Below are positions 1 through 6,660 of a stretch of 20,754 nucleotides of DNA, in pieces. This DNA comes from Planctomycetota bacterium (GTDB lineage: Bacteria > Planctomycetota > Planctomycetia > Pirellulales > Lacipirellulaceae), in NCBI GenBank assembly GCA_013151315.1, contig JAADIN010000151.1, positions 1 through 20,754 on the forward strand, written 5' to 3'. How positions within the stretch are numbered: position 1 is the stretch's first letter; the number at the start of each line of letters is the position of its first letter. Both the position numbers and the translations under genes were made by a program. The notes beneath the pieces are model-generated. The model was not told where the DNA came from. It saw nothing but the letters and a program-made list of their open reading frames with translations, and did no database searches.

Positions 1-50
1 CCCTTTTCTTCGGGCCCTTTTTCCTCGGGAGCGTCTTTTTTCGTTGGCAT
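1..50 (-). CDS. 5' end of a leftward gene, lysine/glutamate-rich N-terminus, cut by the window edge
   Basis: Read leftward from an ATG at 50-48, the frame stays open to the window edge and gives MPTKKDAPEEKGPEEK. An AGGA lies about 6 bases upstream of the ATG (bases 57-60 on the plus strand), which fits a ribosome binding site. The charged, low-complexity start suggests a flexible N-terminal tail. Only 16 codons are visible, so no function can be given and the call as a gene is tentative. It would diverge from the YbjQ-family gene at 215, leaving about 164 bases between them for two promoters. Confidence 0.35.
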   Translation of the reverse strand, partial: MPTKKDAPEEKGPEEK

Positions 51-214
51 CGGTGGTCCTGGAAAAGGCTGCGATCAGAAGTGGCTATTAACTTAGCAAA
101 TGTCGGCATGCAGCAGTACGCCGATTGCCTGCCAGGGATTGCATTTACTGAGGTGAAGCCTCACAATGCGACTCTCTCGGGTACGTCAGATGTCTAGGAA
201 AACAGGAAAAACGC
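51..214. other. Intergenic region between two divergent genes
   Basis: This stretch should carry the promoters of both flanking genes, but I see no convincing -35/-10 pair. It contains a small perfect inverted repeat, TGAGG-TGAAG-CCTCA, at 149-163, which could be an operator or a leader hairpin for the rightward operon. An AGGAAAAACGC preceding the ATG at 215 is a plausible ribosome binding site. Confidence 0.4.
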
Positions 215-538
215 ATGATTGTTACCAATACCGAAACGATCGCCGGCTACCGCATTGCCGAAATCAAAGGTCTGGTTCAAGGCAATACGGTCCGCGCCAA
301 GCACGCTGGCCGCGATATCGCCGCCAGTTTTAAGAATCTCATTGGCGGAGAGCTAAAAGGCTACACCGAGCTACTGACCGAATCGAGGCGTCAGGCCCTC
401 GAGCGGATGTTCGCCCAGGCCGAGCAATTGGGAGCCAACGCGGTCGTGAATGTGCGATTTACCACCAGCGCGGTGACGGCCGGGGCAGCCGAATTGTATG
501 CCTATGGAACGGCCGTGGTGGCCGAGCCGAGCGCCTGA
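215..538 (+). CDS. UPF0145 / YbjQ-family protein (putative heavy-metal-binding domain)
   Basis: The 107-residue product matches the short single-domain YbjQ (UPF0145, DUF74) family by its N-terminal pattern MIVTNTETIAGY, the central stretch GGELKGYTELL, and the helix ending EQLGANAVVNVRF. The family folds into a small alpha/beta unit that assembles as a pentameric ring. It is often labelled heavy-metal-binding, but the biochemical role is unproven. No cysteines or signal peptide are present, so it is probably cytoplasmic. The start is supported by AGGAAAA about 9 bases upstream. It lies 46 bases before a second YbjQ-like gene and then a PrsW-type protease, all in one direction, which suggests an operon. 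The family call is firm; the function is not. Confidence 0.85.
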   Translation: MIVTNTETIAGYRIAEIKGLVQGNTVRAKHAGRDIAASFKNLIGGELKGYTELLTESRRQALERMFAQAEQLGANAVVNVRFTTSAVTAGAAELYAYGTAVVAEPSA

Positions 539-584
539 AAAGAAATTCGGATTGCGGCGGAATCCTTTAGCTCCGAGATAAAAA

Positions 585-1064
585 ATGTCAGATTTGGTTA
601 TTCAACTTGGCTTTGTGCTGTTTCTGATCATCCTGGGATTCATTGCCGGGTCGATTGCCGAACGTCGCCATCTTGCGCGACTTGCCGAACGCGAACAGGG
701 CAATGGTCATTTTCTTGTGACGCAACTCAAGAATTTCCCCGCGTGTACCAAAAATGAATTGGCTCCGCAGATCATTGTTGGCGAAGTGGTGATCGCTTCA
801 GACTATTTCAAAACGTTCGTGGCCAAACTCCGAGGATTGTTTGGTGGCGAAGTGCGCAGCTTTCATTCGCTCCTAAGTCGAGCTCGACGCGAGGCGACCC
901 AGCGAGTGGTCGAGCAATCGCGTGATTTGGGTTACAACGCAATCTGCAATCTGCGCATCGAAACCGCCGACGTTGGCGGTAGTTCTTCCAGCAAGAAGAA
1001 AGCGGCCATGGTTGCCATTATTGCCAGTGCTACGGCCTACCATTACCAATCCCCCTCTCCATGA
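585..1064 (+). CDS. Membrane-anchored YbjQ-like domain protein
   Basis: The 159-residue protein starts with a hydrophobic segment (about residues 4-25, LVIQLGFVLFLIILGFIAGS) followed by arginines, as expected for an N-terminal membrane anchor with the rest in the cytoplasm. Residues about 60-150 repeat the UPF0145/YbjQ pattern of the preceding gene: GGEVRSFHSLLSRARREA, then RDLGYNAICNLRIETADV, and a C-terminal hydrophobic strand. The two genes therefore look like a soluble and a tethered version of one fold. The stop overlaps the start of the next gene (ATGA at 1061-1064), which implies translational coupling with the PrsW-type protease. The ribosome site is weak (CGAGA upstream of the ATG). 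The specific role is unknown. Confidence 0.75.
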   Translation: MSDLVIQLGFVLFLIILGFIAGSIAERRHLARLAEREQGNGHFLVTQLKNFPACTKNELAPQIIVGEVVIASDYFKTFVAKLRGLFGGEVRSFHSLLSRARREATQRVVEQSRDLGYNAICNLRIETADVGGSSSSKKKAAMVAIIASATAYHYQSPSP

Positions 1065-1861
1065 GTCAGGGCCCCATGAGCGACCCTGACGATTCTCCGC
1101 GTAAACCGCAGCACGGCCTGCCACAATTCGTAGGCGACCCGAGCGAAGAAAAAGCGGCCCGACGGCTAGCCCGCGAACGCGAGCGAGCGACCGATGCCGA
1201 CGCAGTAGAGCATACCGTCTGGAGCGAGCCGGCCCTTTCGTCCGATTTGGCTGGCTCGCCAAGCGAAGGCCAAGTGACCTACCCGAGGTGGCTAGAAGAA
1301 AACATTCGAGGAACTTCCCTAGCAAAAAGTTATGGGATCACTTTGCTTGTGGCGCTGGCAGCCGGACCGTGGGGAGTGCTCGGGGCATTTTCTGGAGCGG
1401 GGAACAGCCAGTTGAGCGTACTCATGTTTGCGGTCTTTGGTCCCGTGGCTGAGGAGATTGCCAAAGTTGCCGCGGCTCTGTGGGTTGTCGAAAAGCGGCC
1501 TTTTTTGTTTCGTTCGTTCAGTCAAATTTTGCTCTGTGCGGCCTGCGGCGGGCTGGCTTTCGCTGCGATCGAAAATCTTCTCTACCTCCACGTTTACGTG
1601 CCAGTGCATACGCCCGAATTTGTCAACTTTCGTTGGACTGTGTGCGTTGCCTTGCACGTGGGTTGTTCGTTGATCGCAGGAGTGGGACTCGTACAGATTT
1701 GGAGCGTCGCGGTGCGTGATCTTTCTCCACCTCGATTGGCATTGGGAGTGCCGTGGTTTACTGCCGCGATGGTTATTCACGGACTCTACAATCTAACGGT
1801 GATGTTTGCCTCGGCCGCAGGGTGGCTCGATCTTGGCATGCCTGAACCAACCGGTGAGTAA
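1061..1861 (+). CDS. PrsW-family intramembrane metalloprotease
   Basis: The 266-residue protein has a polar, charged N-terminal region of about 85 residues followed by a multi-pass membrane domain. The hallmarks of the PrsW family are visible: EExxK at residues 131-135 (AEEIAK), FAAIENLLY with E171-N172, an arginine-led helix with H199 (RWTVCVALHVG), and H240 (IHGLYNL). The glutamates and histidines are the expected metal ligands and catalytic residues. In Bacillus subtilis PrsW makes the site-1 cut in the anti-sigma factor RsiW; the substrate here is unknown. Start: ATG at 1061 overlaps the preceding stop; a second in-frame ATG at 1076 is possible. It ends 7 bases before the convergent glycosyltransferase gene. 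The tethered YbjQ-like protein upstream is an obvious partner or substrate candidate, but that is inference. Confidence 0.85.
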   Translation: MSQGPMSDPDDSPRKPQHGLPQFVGDPSEEKAARRLARERERATDADAVEHTVWSEPALSSDLAGSPSEGQVTYPRWLEENIRGTSLAKSYGITLLVALAAGPWGVLGAFSGAGNSQLSVLMFAVFGPVAEEIAKVAAALWVVEKRPFLFRSFSQILLCAACGGLAFAAIENLLYLHVYVPVHTPEFVNFRWTVCVALHVGCSLIAGVGLVQIWSVAVRDLSPPRLALGVPWFTAAMVIHGLYNLTVMFASAAGWLDLGMPEPTGE

Positions 1862-1868
1862 CGAAAAC

Positions 1869-2735
1869 CTACTCACCCGCCTCAAAGCCAACGGGTTGCA
1901 ACCCCTCGGCTTGCGCCGGCAGTTCGATCGGCAGTTCATATTTGCGCAGCCCCGTCAACTGCAGCGCCACCCGCGCAAGAAACAGCGGATTGTTTTTCAG
2001 ATAACGCCGCCACAACCGCCGAGGCTCTTTCAGAAGCCGAAAAAACCATTCCAGCCCCGCACGTTGCATCCAGGCGGGCGCTTGCGGCACGAGGCCCGCG
2101 TGAAAATCAAATGCCGCGCCGACGCCAAACATGACCAGCGGCGCCGCAAGCCGCGGCGATTGGAGAGTCGTGCTGCCATAGCGTTGCAAGAAGCCGGCCA
2201 TGAAACGCTCTTGCTTCGGGGTGCTAAGCCCGACCCAGAGGCAATGCGGCTGGAGTCGGTTGAGCTCTTCGACCAACTGAATTTCTTCGTCCTCGGTCAG
2301 CGGGCGAAACGGCGGAGTGTGAGTCCCGACGATTTGTGCTTTGGGAAATCGCTCGGTCAGTTTTTCCTTCAACAGCTCGGCGACCCCGTCATTTCCCCCG
2401 AAAAAATAATGTCGCAGGCCCTCTTTTTCTCCACGCTCGAAAATTCGCAACATGAGATCGGGGCCGTAGACGCGATCCATCTGCTGACGGCTAACGCCTT
2501 GCAGACGCCCCATCCACGTGAGCGGCATCCCGTCGGGTGTCGTCAGCATCGACTCATTATGAATCCGTCGCAGCTCCGAATCGCTTTGGCACTCCGAGAC
2601 CCCATGCACGCCCGTCACGGTCACATAGCCTTGCCGACCCTCGGCCAAGCTTTGCACGACCGACTCGACGGCCGAATCGAGGGTGAGCGTACTGATGCCG
2701 ACGCCTAGGACATTGATTCGAGGGGGATTGGTCAT
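1869..2735 (-). CDS. WecG/TagA/CpsF-family glycosyltransferase
   Basis: The 288-residue protein fits glycosyltransferase family 26 along its whole length. Visible marks are NVLGVGIS at the start, TPDGMP (residues 66-71, holding the conserved aspartate D68), RVYGPDLM, GLSTPKQE (169-176), the GVGAAFDFHAG segment (204-214), and the C-terminal LEWFFRLLKEPRRLWRRY motif. These enzymes transfer a sugar, usually a UDP-activated N-acetylmannosamine or mannosaminuronic acid, to a lipid-linked acceptor at the inner face of the membrane during cell-surface polysaccharide assembly. The frame extends upstream to 2798, but that part overlaps the preceding ATPase gene; the ATG at 2735 starts the conserved region and lies 11 bases after the ATPase stop, so I use it. 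The donor sugar cannot be read from the sequence. Confidence 0.9.
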   Translation of the reverse strand: MTNPPRINVLGVGISTLTLDSAVESVVQSLAEGRQGYVTVTGVHGVSECQSDSELRRIHNESMLTTPDGMPLTWMGRLQGVSRQQMDRVYGPDLMLRIFERGEKEGLRHYFFGGNDGVAELLKEKLTERFPKAQIVGTHTPPFRPLTEDEEIQLVEELNRLQPHCLWVGLSTPKQERFMAGFLQRYGSTTLQSPRLAAPLVMFGVGAAFDFHAGLVPQAPAWMQRAGLEWFFRLLKEPRRLWRRYLKNNPLFLARVALQLTGLRKYELPIELPAQAEGLQPVGFEAGE

Positions 2736-2746
2736 ACGTAGCCATC

Positions 2747-4471
2747 TTAATCCGACCGCAGGCCCGAACAAGCCTTTTCCGCAACTAGCGTTCCCCAACT
2801 GGCGTCAAAATCGTGTTCGCATTTCGGGCAACGAACCCTTTGGCCCAGATACCGTTGCGGCACGTCTTTGCCATGCTCGCAGCCTGGGCAGCAAATGTGG
2901 AATCGGAGCGAATCGTTCCCGTCGAGTTTCTCGAATACCTCGGCCGGCACTTTTCGGAATTCGATGTCCTTCGGTTCAAGCAGGGTGAGCTGTTCGATCG
3001 AGAGTTCGGCAATTTCCGCAATGCGATTGGCCATCCGGCGAATGGCGTGCTCGAACAAGTTGCGAGCATTGCGGCCATTGCCAAAAAATCGGTCGCGACT
3101 CTCGTACAAATGGTGGAACCCGACGATCACTTTTGCACGAACTGCCGCAGGGAGCCGGTAGTGATTCTTGTCGCACATCAGGCCAAAAATCCGCGACAGC
3201 TCGAGTGGCGTGTAGTCCACGAAATCCAAATTGCGGCTAAACCGCGAAGAAAGCCCCGGATTCGATTGCAACAGCGACTGCATCTCCTTCGGATAGCCTG
3301 CCAGAACGACGACCAGCCGGCTACGGTCGTCTTCCATCCGCTTGAGAAGCGTCTGCACCGCCTCGTGGCCAAAGGGGTCTTCTCCTTCCGAAGAAATCAA
3401 TGTGTAAGCCTCGTCGATAAACAAAATACCATCGAGCGCTTCGTCGATTTTCCCGTTCGTCTTCGGACCGGTCTGGCCGGCAAACTCTGCAACCAGCCCC
3501 GACCGATCGGTTTCTACTAGGTGGCCCTTCTCCAGGACCCCCATCGCGCCAAACACTCGACCGACGATGCGCGCCACCGTGGTTTTACCCGTGCCGGGGT
3601 TGCCTCCAAAAACCATGTGAAGGCTTAGGTCCGTGGTCGGGAGGCCTGCCTTTTTACGCTGGGCCTGCACTTTGAGGAAGTTGGCTAGCGTTCGAACTTC
3701 GTGTTTGATGTTGCCCAAACCGATGAGCTGGTCAAGTTCAGCAAGTGTCTCTTTCAGTTGCTCGGGCGAAGGTCGGGGTTCACGATCAACGGTAACCTGC
3801 TCAATGGCAACTTTTCCCGAGGTCGATTCGACCTGAGTGGCCGTGGCATGGGGCTGCGTATTGGGCAGCCTGTCGGCGTCATGCAGGATTTTTTTGATCG
3901 TCTCAATACGTGCTTCGTTGGCCTGTTCGTGTTGGTCGGGGCCGTCGATCGGAATGCGCCGCAAGTGCAGATGCAATTCGTTCTGAATCATTTTCACCGA
4001 CGCGGTTTCACTCAGCTTCATCGGCCCATCGGCCCGGGCAATCAAGTTGGCCAATCGCGTGACGAGCGTTTCCAAGTCGCCCACCCGATTGCGCAGCGGG
4101 GCGATTTGGTCGAACGGCCGCACCAAGGAATACCACTTGAGCGACATGGCCCTCTCCGACATTTTTCTCAGCGCCGCCTTCAACGGGTCGTCCCTCAGCC
4201 GCTGATCCCACAAATGAACCAAGAGCGTTTCTCCCAGAATCTTTTCGTTCTTGCTCCAGCGACGGTCGGCCTCGCAGATGGTCACAAAAATTTTCACCAG
4301 CAGCGCGCGATGCAGGTCGTCCATCAACTGAATAAAGTGCTCCTCCGAATCGGGCAGCATGTCGGGATACTCGCTCGCAACAAGCCGACCGCTAGAAACA
4401 TAGAGCTCGCGGCACTGCTCAAGCGATTGGCGGAACTGCGCAGTCAAGTCAGAAAAGTCAAAAGAGGCCAT
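2747..4471 (-). CDS. AAA+ ATPase of the CbxX/CfxQ (SpoVK-like) group with C-terminal zinc ribbon
   Basis: The 574-residue protein has three parts (numbering from the ATG at 4471). Residues about 1-170 are a helical region with acidic motifs resembling, weakly, a TerB-like fold (CEADRRWSKNEK); that match is an inference. Residues about 236-510 are one AAA+ module: Walker A GGNPGTGKTT at 289-298, Walker B ILFIDEAYTL at 349-358, and the SRFSRNLDF arginine-finger region, typical of CbxX/CfxQ ATPases. Residues about 525-562 carry a CPGC...CPKC zinc ribbon (key cysteines C528, C531, C548, C551). CfxQ-type proteins remodel other proteins, for example Rubisco activases; no Rubisco gene is near. The frame opens with TTG at 4507 inside a heptamer repeat, so ATG 4471 (or 4480) is more credible, though neither has a clear ribosome site. 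It probably shares a transcript with the glycosyltransferase gene. Confidence 0.88.
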   Translation of the reverse strand: MASFDFSDLTAQFRQSLEQCRELYVSSGRLVASEYPDMLPDSEEHFIQLMDDLHRALLVKIFVTICEADRRWSKNEKILGETLLVHLWDQRLRDDPLKAALRKMSERAMSLKWYSLVRPFDQIAPLRNRVGDLETLVTRLANLIARADGPMKLSETASVKMIQNELHLHLRRIPIDGPDQHEQANEARIETIKKILHDADRLPNTQPHATATQVESTSGKVAIEQVTVDREPRPSPEQLKETLAELDQLIGLGNIKHEVRTLANFLKVQAQRKKAGLPTTDLSLHMVFGGNPGTGKTTVARIVGRVFGAMGVLEKGHLVETDRSGLVAEFAGQTGPKTNGKIDEALDGILFIDEAYTLISSEGEDPFGHEAVQTLLKRMEDDRSRLVVVLAGYPKEMQSLLQSNPGLSSRFSRNLDFVDYTPLELSRIFGLMCDKNHYRLPAAVRAKVIVGFHHLYESRDRFFGNGRNARNLFEHAIRRMANRIAEIAELSIEQLTLLEPKDIEFRKVPAEVFEKLDGNDSLRFHICCPGCEHGKDVPQRYLGQRVRCPKCEHDFDASWGTLVAEKACSGLRSD

Positions 4472-4498
4472 GCCGCCCATTATCGAAGGGGAGTCGGT

Positions 4499-4520
4499 AT
4501 TCCGCAATCCGCATTCCGCC
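4499..4520. repeat. Heptamer repeat array (3 units) between response regulator and ATPase genes
   Basis: On the minus strand the sequence reads as consecutive 7-base units AATGCGG, ATTGCGG and then AATA. It fills the gap between the response-regulator stop (4529) and the ATPase start (4471). It belongs to the dispersed heptamer family seen at six other places in this window. Confidence 0.7.
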
Positions 4521-4528
4521 CTCCCACA

Positions 4529-5161
4529 TCACACGAGCCCTTTTCGCACCGCCCAAACGGCCGCTTGAGTCCGATCAGAAACGCCGACCTTGCGCAAGAT
4601 ATGCTGCACATGCTCTTTGACCGTCTCGTAGCTGATCGATAGCGCCAAGGCAATTTCCTTGTTGCTCAGCCCCTGGGCAAGCTGCTTGAGAACTTCGCTC
4701 TCGCGCTGGGTCAGCGGAACCTCGAGGTCAATGGTCACTCGGGGCGTCGAAAGCGCACCCGTCACGCGACGAAGTTCCTCGCGGGTCCAAATCGACTCGC
4801 CTGCTGCCGCACGTCGAATGGCCGAGAGAATCTCTTCTTTCGAAGACGTTTTGAGCAAATAGCCGGCGGCTCCCAACGCGACAGCGCGGGCAAGGTAGGT
4901 CGGGTTGTCATAGGCGCTCAGCATCAGCACCGGAACCGAGGGAAGTTCCGCGCGCAATCGTCCCAAGCACGTGATGCCATCGACTTCAGGCATCCGCACA
5001 TCAAGCAGCACCAAGTCGGGCCGAAGCTCGACCGCTAGCTGAAAAGCTTCGCCCCCGTGAGAGGCCTCGGCAACGATTTCAATATCGGTCCCGGCAACCA
5101 TGCTTTGCAGTCCCGCCCTGACAACCGCATGATCATCGGCAGCAAGCAGCCGAATGGACAT
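4529..5161 (-). CDS. NarL/FixJ-family response regulator (REC + LuxR-type HTH)
   Basis: The 210-residue protein has an N-terminal receiver domain with the acidic pair D9-D10, the phosphoacceptor D54 in LVLLDVRMPEVDG, the switch residue S82, and K104 in YLLK. The C-terminal part (about 145-210) is a LuxR-type helix-turn-helix: LTQRESEVLKQLAQG, then LSNKEIALALSISYETVKEH. It is therefore expected to be a phosphorylation-controlled DNA-binding regulator. The ATG at 5161 is preceded by a good ribosome site (GGAGAAAGAA-ATG), so I prefer it to the in-frame ATG at 5179. No sensor kinase lies in the window, so the partner is unknown. It sits upstream of the ATPase and glycosyltransferase genes in the same direction and may lead that transcript. 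Target genes cannot be told from the sequence. Confidence 0.93.
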   Translation of the reverse strand: MSIRLLAADDHAVVRAGLQSMVAGTDIEIVAEASHGGEAFQLAVELRPDLVLLDVRMPEVDGITCLGRLRAELPSVPVLMLSAYDNPTYLARAVALGAAGYLLKTSSKEEILSAIRRAAAGESIWTREELRRVTGALSTPRVTIDLEVPLTQRESEVLKQLAQGLSNKEIALALSISYETVKEHVQHILRKVGVSDRTQAAVWAVRKGLV

Positions 5162-5272
5162 TTCTTTCTCCGACAGCATTCAAAATGAGACCGGTAAACA
5201 TAAGACTCCCCCCAAATGCGGGAAACCACCCCCTGCCAACTTAGCAGGAATAGCCCGTCTAGCAAGCACTGG

Positions 5273-5417
5273 CATTTTAGGCTCAGGAGGATTGCAAAGT
5301 GTGAGTGTGAGCCGCACGGCGCTAGCCGCGGGCCAGCAGTTGGGTAACGCTTTGCCTCTGCTACCCGACGCTAGCGCGTTGCGGCTCATACTTTGCAATC
5401 GCCCTGGTTTTAGGCTC
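5273..5417. mobile_element. MITE-like element (5285-5405) with terminal inverted repeats and imperfect flanking direct repeats
   Basis: The left end AGGAGGATTGCAAAGT (5285-5300) matches the reverse complement of the right end (5390-5405) at 14 of 16 positions. The flanks carry a direct repeat, TTTTAGGCTC, at 5275-5284 and again at 5408-5417 (12-base flanks match at 10 positions). The core (5308-5388) is an imperfect hairpin of the GCTAGC-centred palindrome family. It has no coding capacity. The element lies between the CobW-like gene and the response-regulator gene, both leftward, and so may separate their transcription. Confidence 0.7.
5308..5388. repeat. GCTAGC-centred palindrome, copy 1 (core of the 5285-5405 element)
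   Basis: Left arm 5308-5332 and right arm 5364-5388 are imperfect reverse complements, each built on TGAGCCGC and GCGCTAGC. The right arm is identical over 25 bases to the right arm of copy 2 (11491-11515). The arms could form a long stem with a loop of about 31 bases. Confidence 0.75.
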
Positions 5418-5449
5418 AGGACGCTATTGCTATGCTTCGAGCCGGCTCG

Positions 5450-6565
5450 CTACGGATTTGTGTTCTCCCCTTGCGGAGACGTGTAGCGATGCACGGGTTC
5501 TGGTCGACTTGGTCGAAAGTGCTGTACCGAGCGGATTTCGTACGTAAGTGCGTTTCGTTTGGCGAGTTCTGCGACTGTTTGCCGAACATGCTGGGCCAAA
5601 GCCTCGGGCGAACCATGGGCGCGTGCGTTGATTAGCACCTCGGCTTCATGCACTTCGAGATTGCTGGCTACCGAAAGCTCGACCGGCGCATCGGAAGCGA
5701 CCCAATTCGCAACTGCCGTTGCCGCTTTAGCTGACGCCAACACTTTCACGTGCCCGGGCTCCACTGCCGCAGCAACCAATGCACGGCTGAATCTCTCGAC
5801 CAGTTGCAGCGTGACCTCGTCAAGCGACCAAGTTTTATTGGGGCTGGAAAGGTGGACCGTGCAGTTGAGCCATCCGAGTGCAGCTTCGCCTTCGGCATAG
5901 GTGTCGTAGTCGATCTCTAGCGGTCGGTCTGCCAGCGAGACGTCTGCCTCGAGGACGGCGATCACGGCATCAAACCCCGCGCCGGTCGTTCCGCTGGCGG
6001 CGAGAATTTCTTTGTCGGGAAATCGTTTGCCGAGCAATTCGAGTAGGTCGTCTCGCTCGGAGGTAGAAAGCCGATCGATCTTATTGAGCACAATCAGCTG
6101 CGCTTCTTCAAGCTGTTTGAGAAAGATGTATGCCGCCTGCGGAGAAAAACCGCCCGTGCCGCCGCCGAGAATCTTGCGTCCGTGCTCCGGCTTGCAAAGC
6201 ACCGCCAGGGGGCCCAACGTGTAGCGATCTCCGAAGAGATGTCGCAGCGGGTGGAGCACCGTCGCCATAAGATCGGTGCAACTACCGACCGGTTCGGTTA
6301 TGATTAGGTCCGGTTGACGGTCGGTCCCCAGTGCCGCGAGCGTGTCGACCAGCTCGTCGAATTTGCAACAAAAGCACGCGCCGGGGACTTCGCCGACCTG
6401 AAAACCTTGAGCTCGTAGGTTGTGGGTGTCGACCAACCCGTAAGCTTGGTCGTTGGTGACGAGTCCGACTCGCTGGCCTCGGTCGGTATAATGGCGTGCC
6501 AACCGTGCGATGGCAGTTGTTTTGCCAGCGCCAAGGAAACCGCCAATCATGAGGAAACGAGACAT
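5450..6565 (-). CDS. CobW/COG0523 G3E-family GTPase (putative metallochaperone)
   Basis: The 371-residue protein has the G3E GTPase signature: Walker A GGFLGAGKTT at residues 8-17, the metal-binding CxCC motif (C64-F-C66-C67, in GACFCCKF), a Walker B-like TEPVG with E91, and the guanine-specificity motif NKID at 161-164. COG0523 proteins use GTP hydrolysis to deliver a metal, often zinc or cobalt, to client proteins in the cytoplasm. The C-terminal half is less typical and I cannot clearly delimit a CobW_C domain. The frame continues upstream to 6649, but ATG 6565 starts the conserved MSRFLMIGG segment. No Shine-Dalgarno sequence precedes it; a heptamer repeat array begins 3 bases upstream. 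No B12, nitrile hydratase or zinc-regulon genes are adjacent, so the client metal is undetermined. Confidence 0.88.
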   Translation of the reverse strand: MSRFLMIGGFLGAGKTTAIARLARHYTDRGQRVGLVTNDQAYGLVDTHNLRAQGFQVGEVPGACFCCKFDELVDTLAALGTDRQPDLIITEPVGSCTDLMATVLHPLRHLFGDRYTLGPLAVLCKPEHGRKILGGGTGGFSPQAAYIFLKQLEEAQLIVLNKIDRLSTSERDDLLELLGKRFPDKEILAASGTTGAGFDAVIAVLEADVSLADRPLEIDYDTYAEGEAALGWLNCTVHLSSPNKTWSLDEVTLQLVERFSRALVAAAVEPGHVKVLASAKAATAVANWVASDAPVELSVASNLEVHEAEVLINARAHGSPEALAQHVRQTVAELAKRNALTYEIRSVQHFRPSRPEPVHRYTSPQGENTNP

Positions 6566-6568
6566 GAG

Positions 6569-6596
6569 AATGCGGAATTCGGATTGCAGAGTGCGG
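6569..6596. repeat. Heptamer repeat array (4 units) in the CobW/DegT divergent promoter region
   Basis: Consecutive units AATGCGG, AATTCGG, ATTGCAG and AGTGCGG lie on the plus strand, immediately upstream of the leftward CobW-like start codon and about 65 bases before the rightward aminotransferase. The array takes the place where the ribosome binding site of the CobW-like gene would be. Confidence 0.75.
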
Positions 6597-6660
6597 AAGG
6601 GAAAAAATTTGGGGCTGACGTTAATATAACGGTTGGATTGATCCGTCACGAGGTACTCTC

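Noticed and set aside
1806..2708. 300-codon rightward open frame opposite the glycosyltransferase gene
   Set aside because: It is antisense to a gene with clear WecG/TagA/CpsF motifs; its product is rich in arginine, proline and glutamine without recognisable domains, as is typical of shadow frames.
4472..4507. TTG start at 4507 for the ATPase
   Set aside because: It would begin inside the heptamer array with a rare start codon and no ribosome site; ATG 4471 or 4480 is simpler.
3701..4642. 313-codon rightward open frame opposite the ATPase and response-regulator genes
   Set aside because: It crosses the boundary of two well-supported genes on the other strand and shows no domain; a codon-bias shadow.
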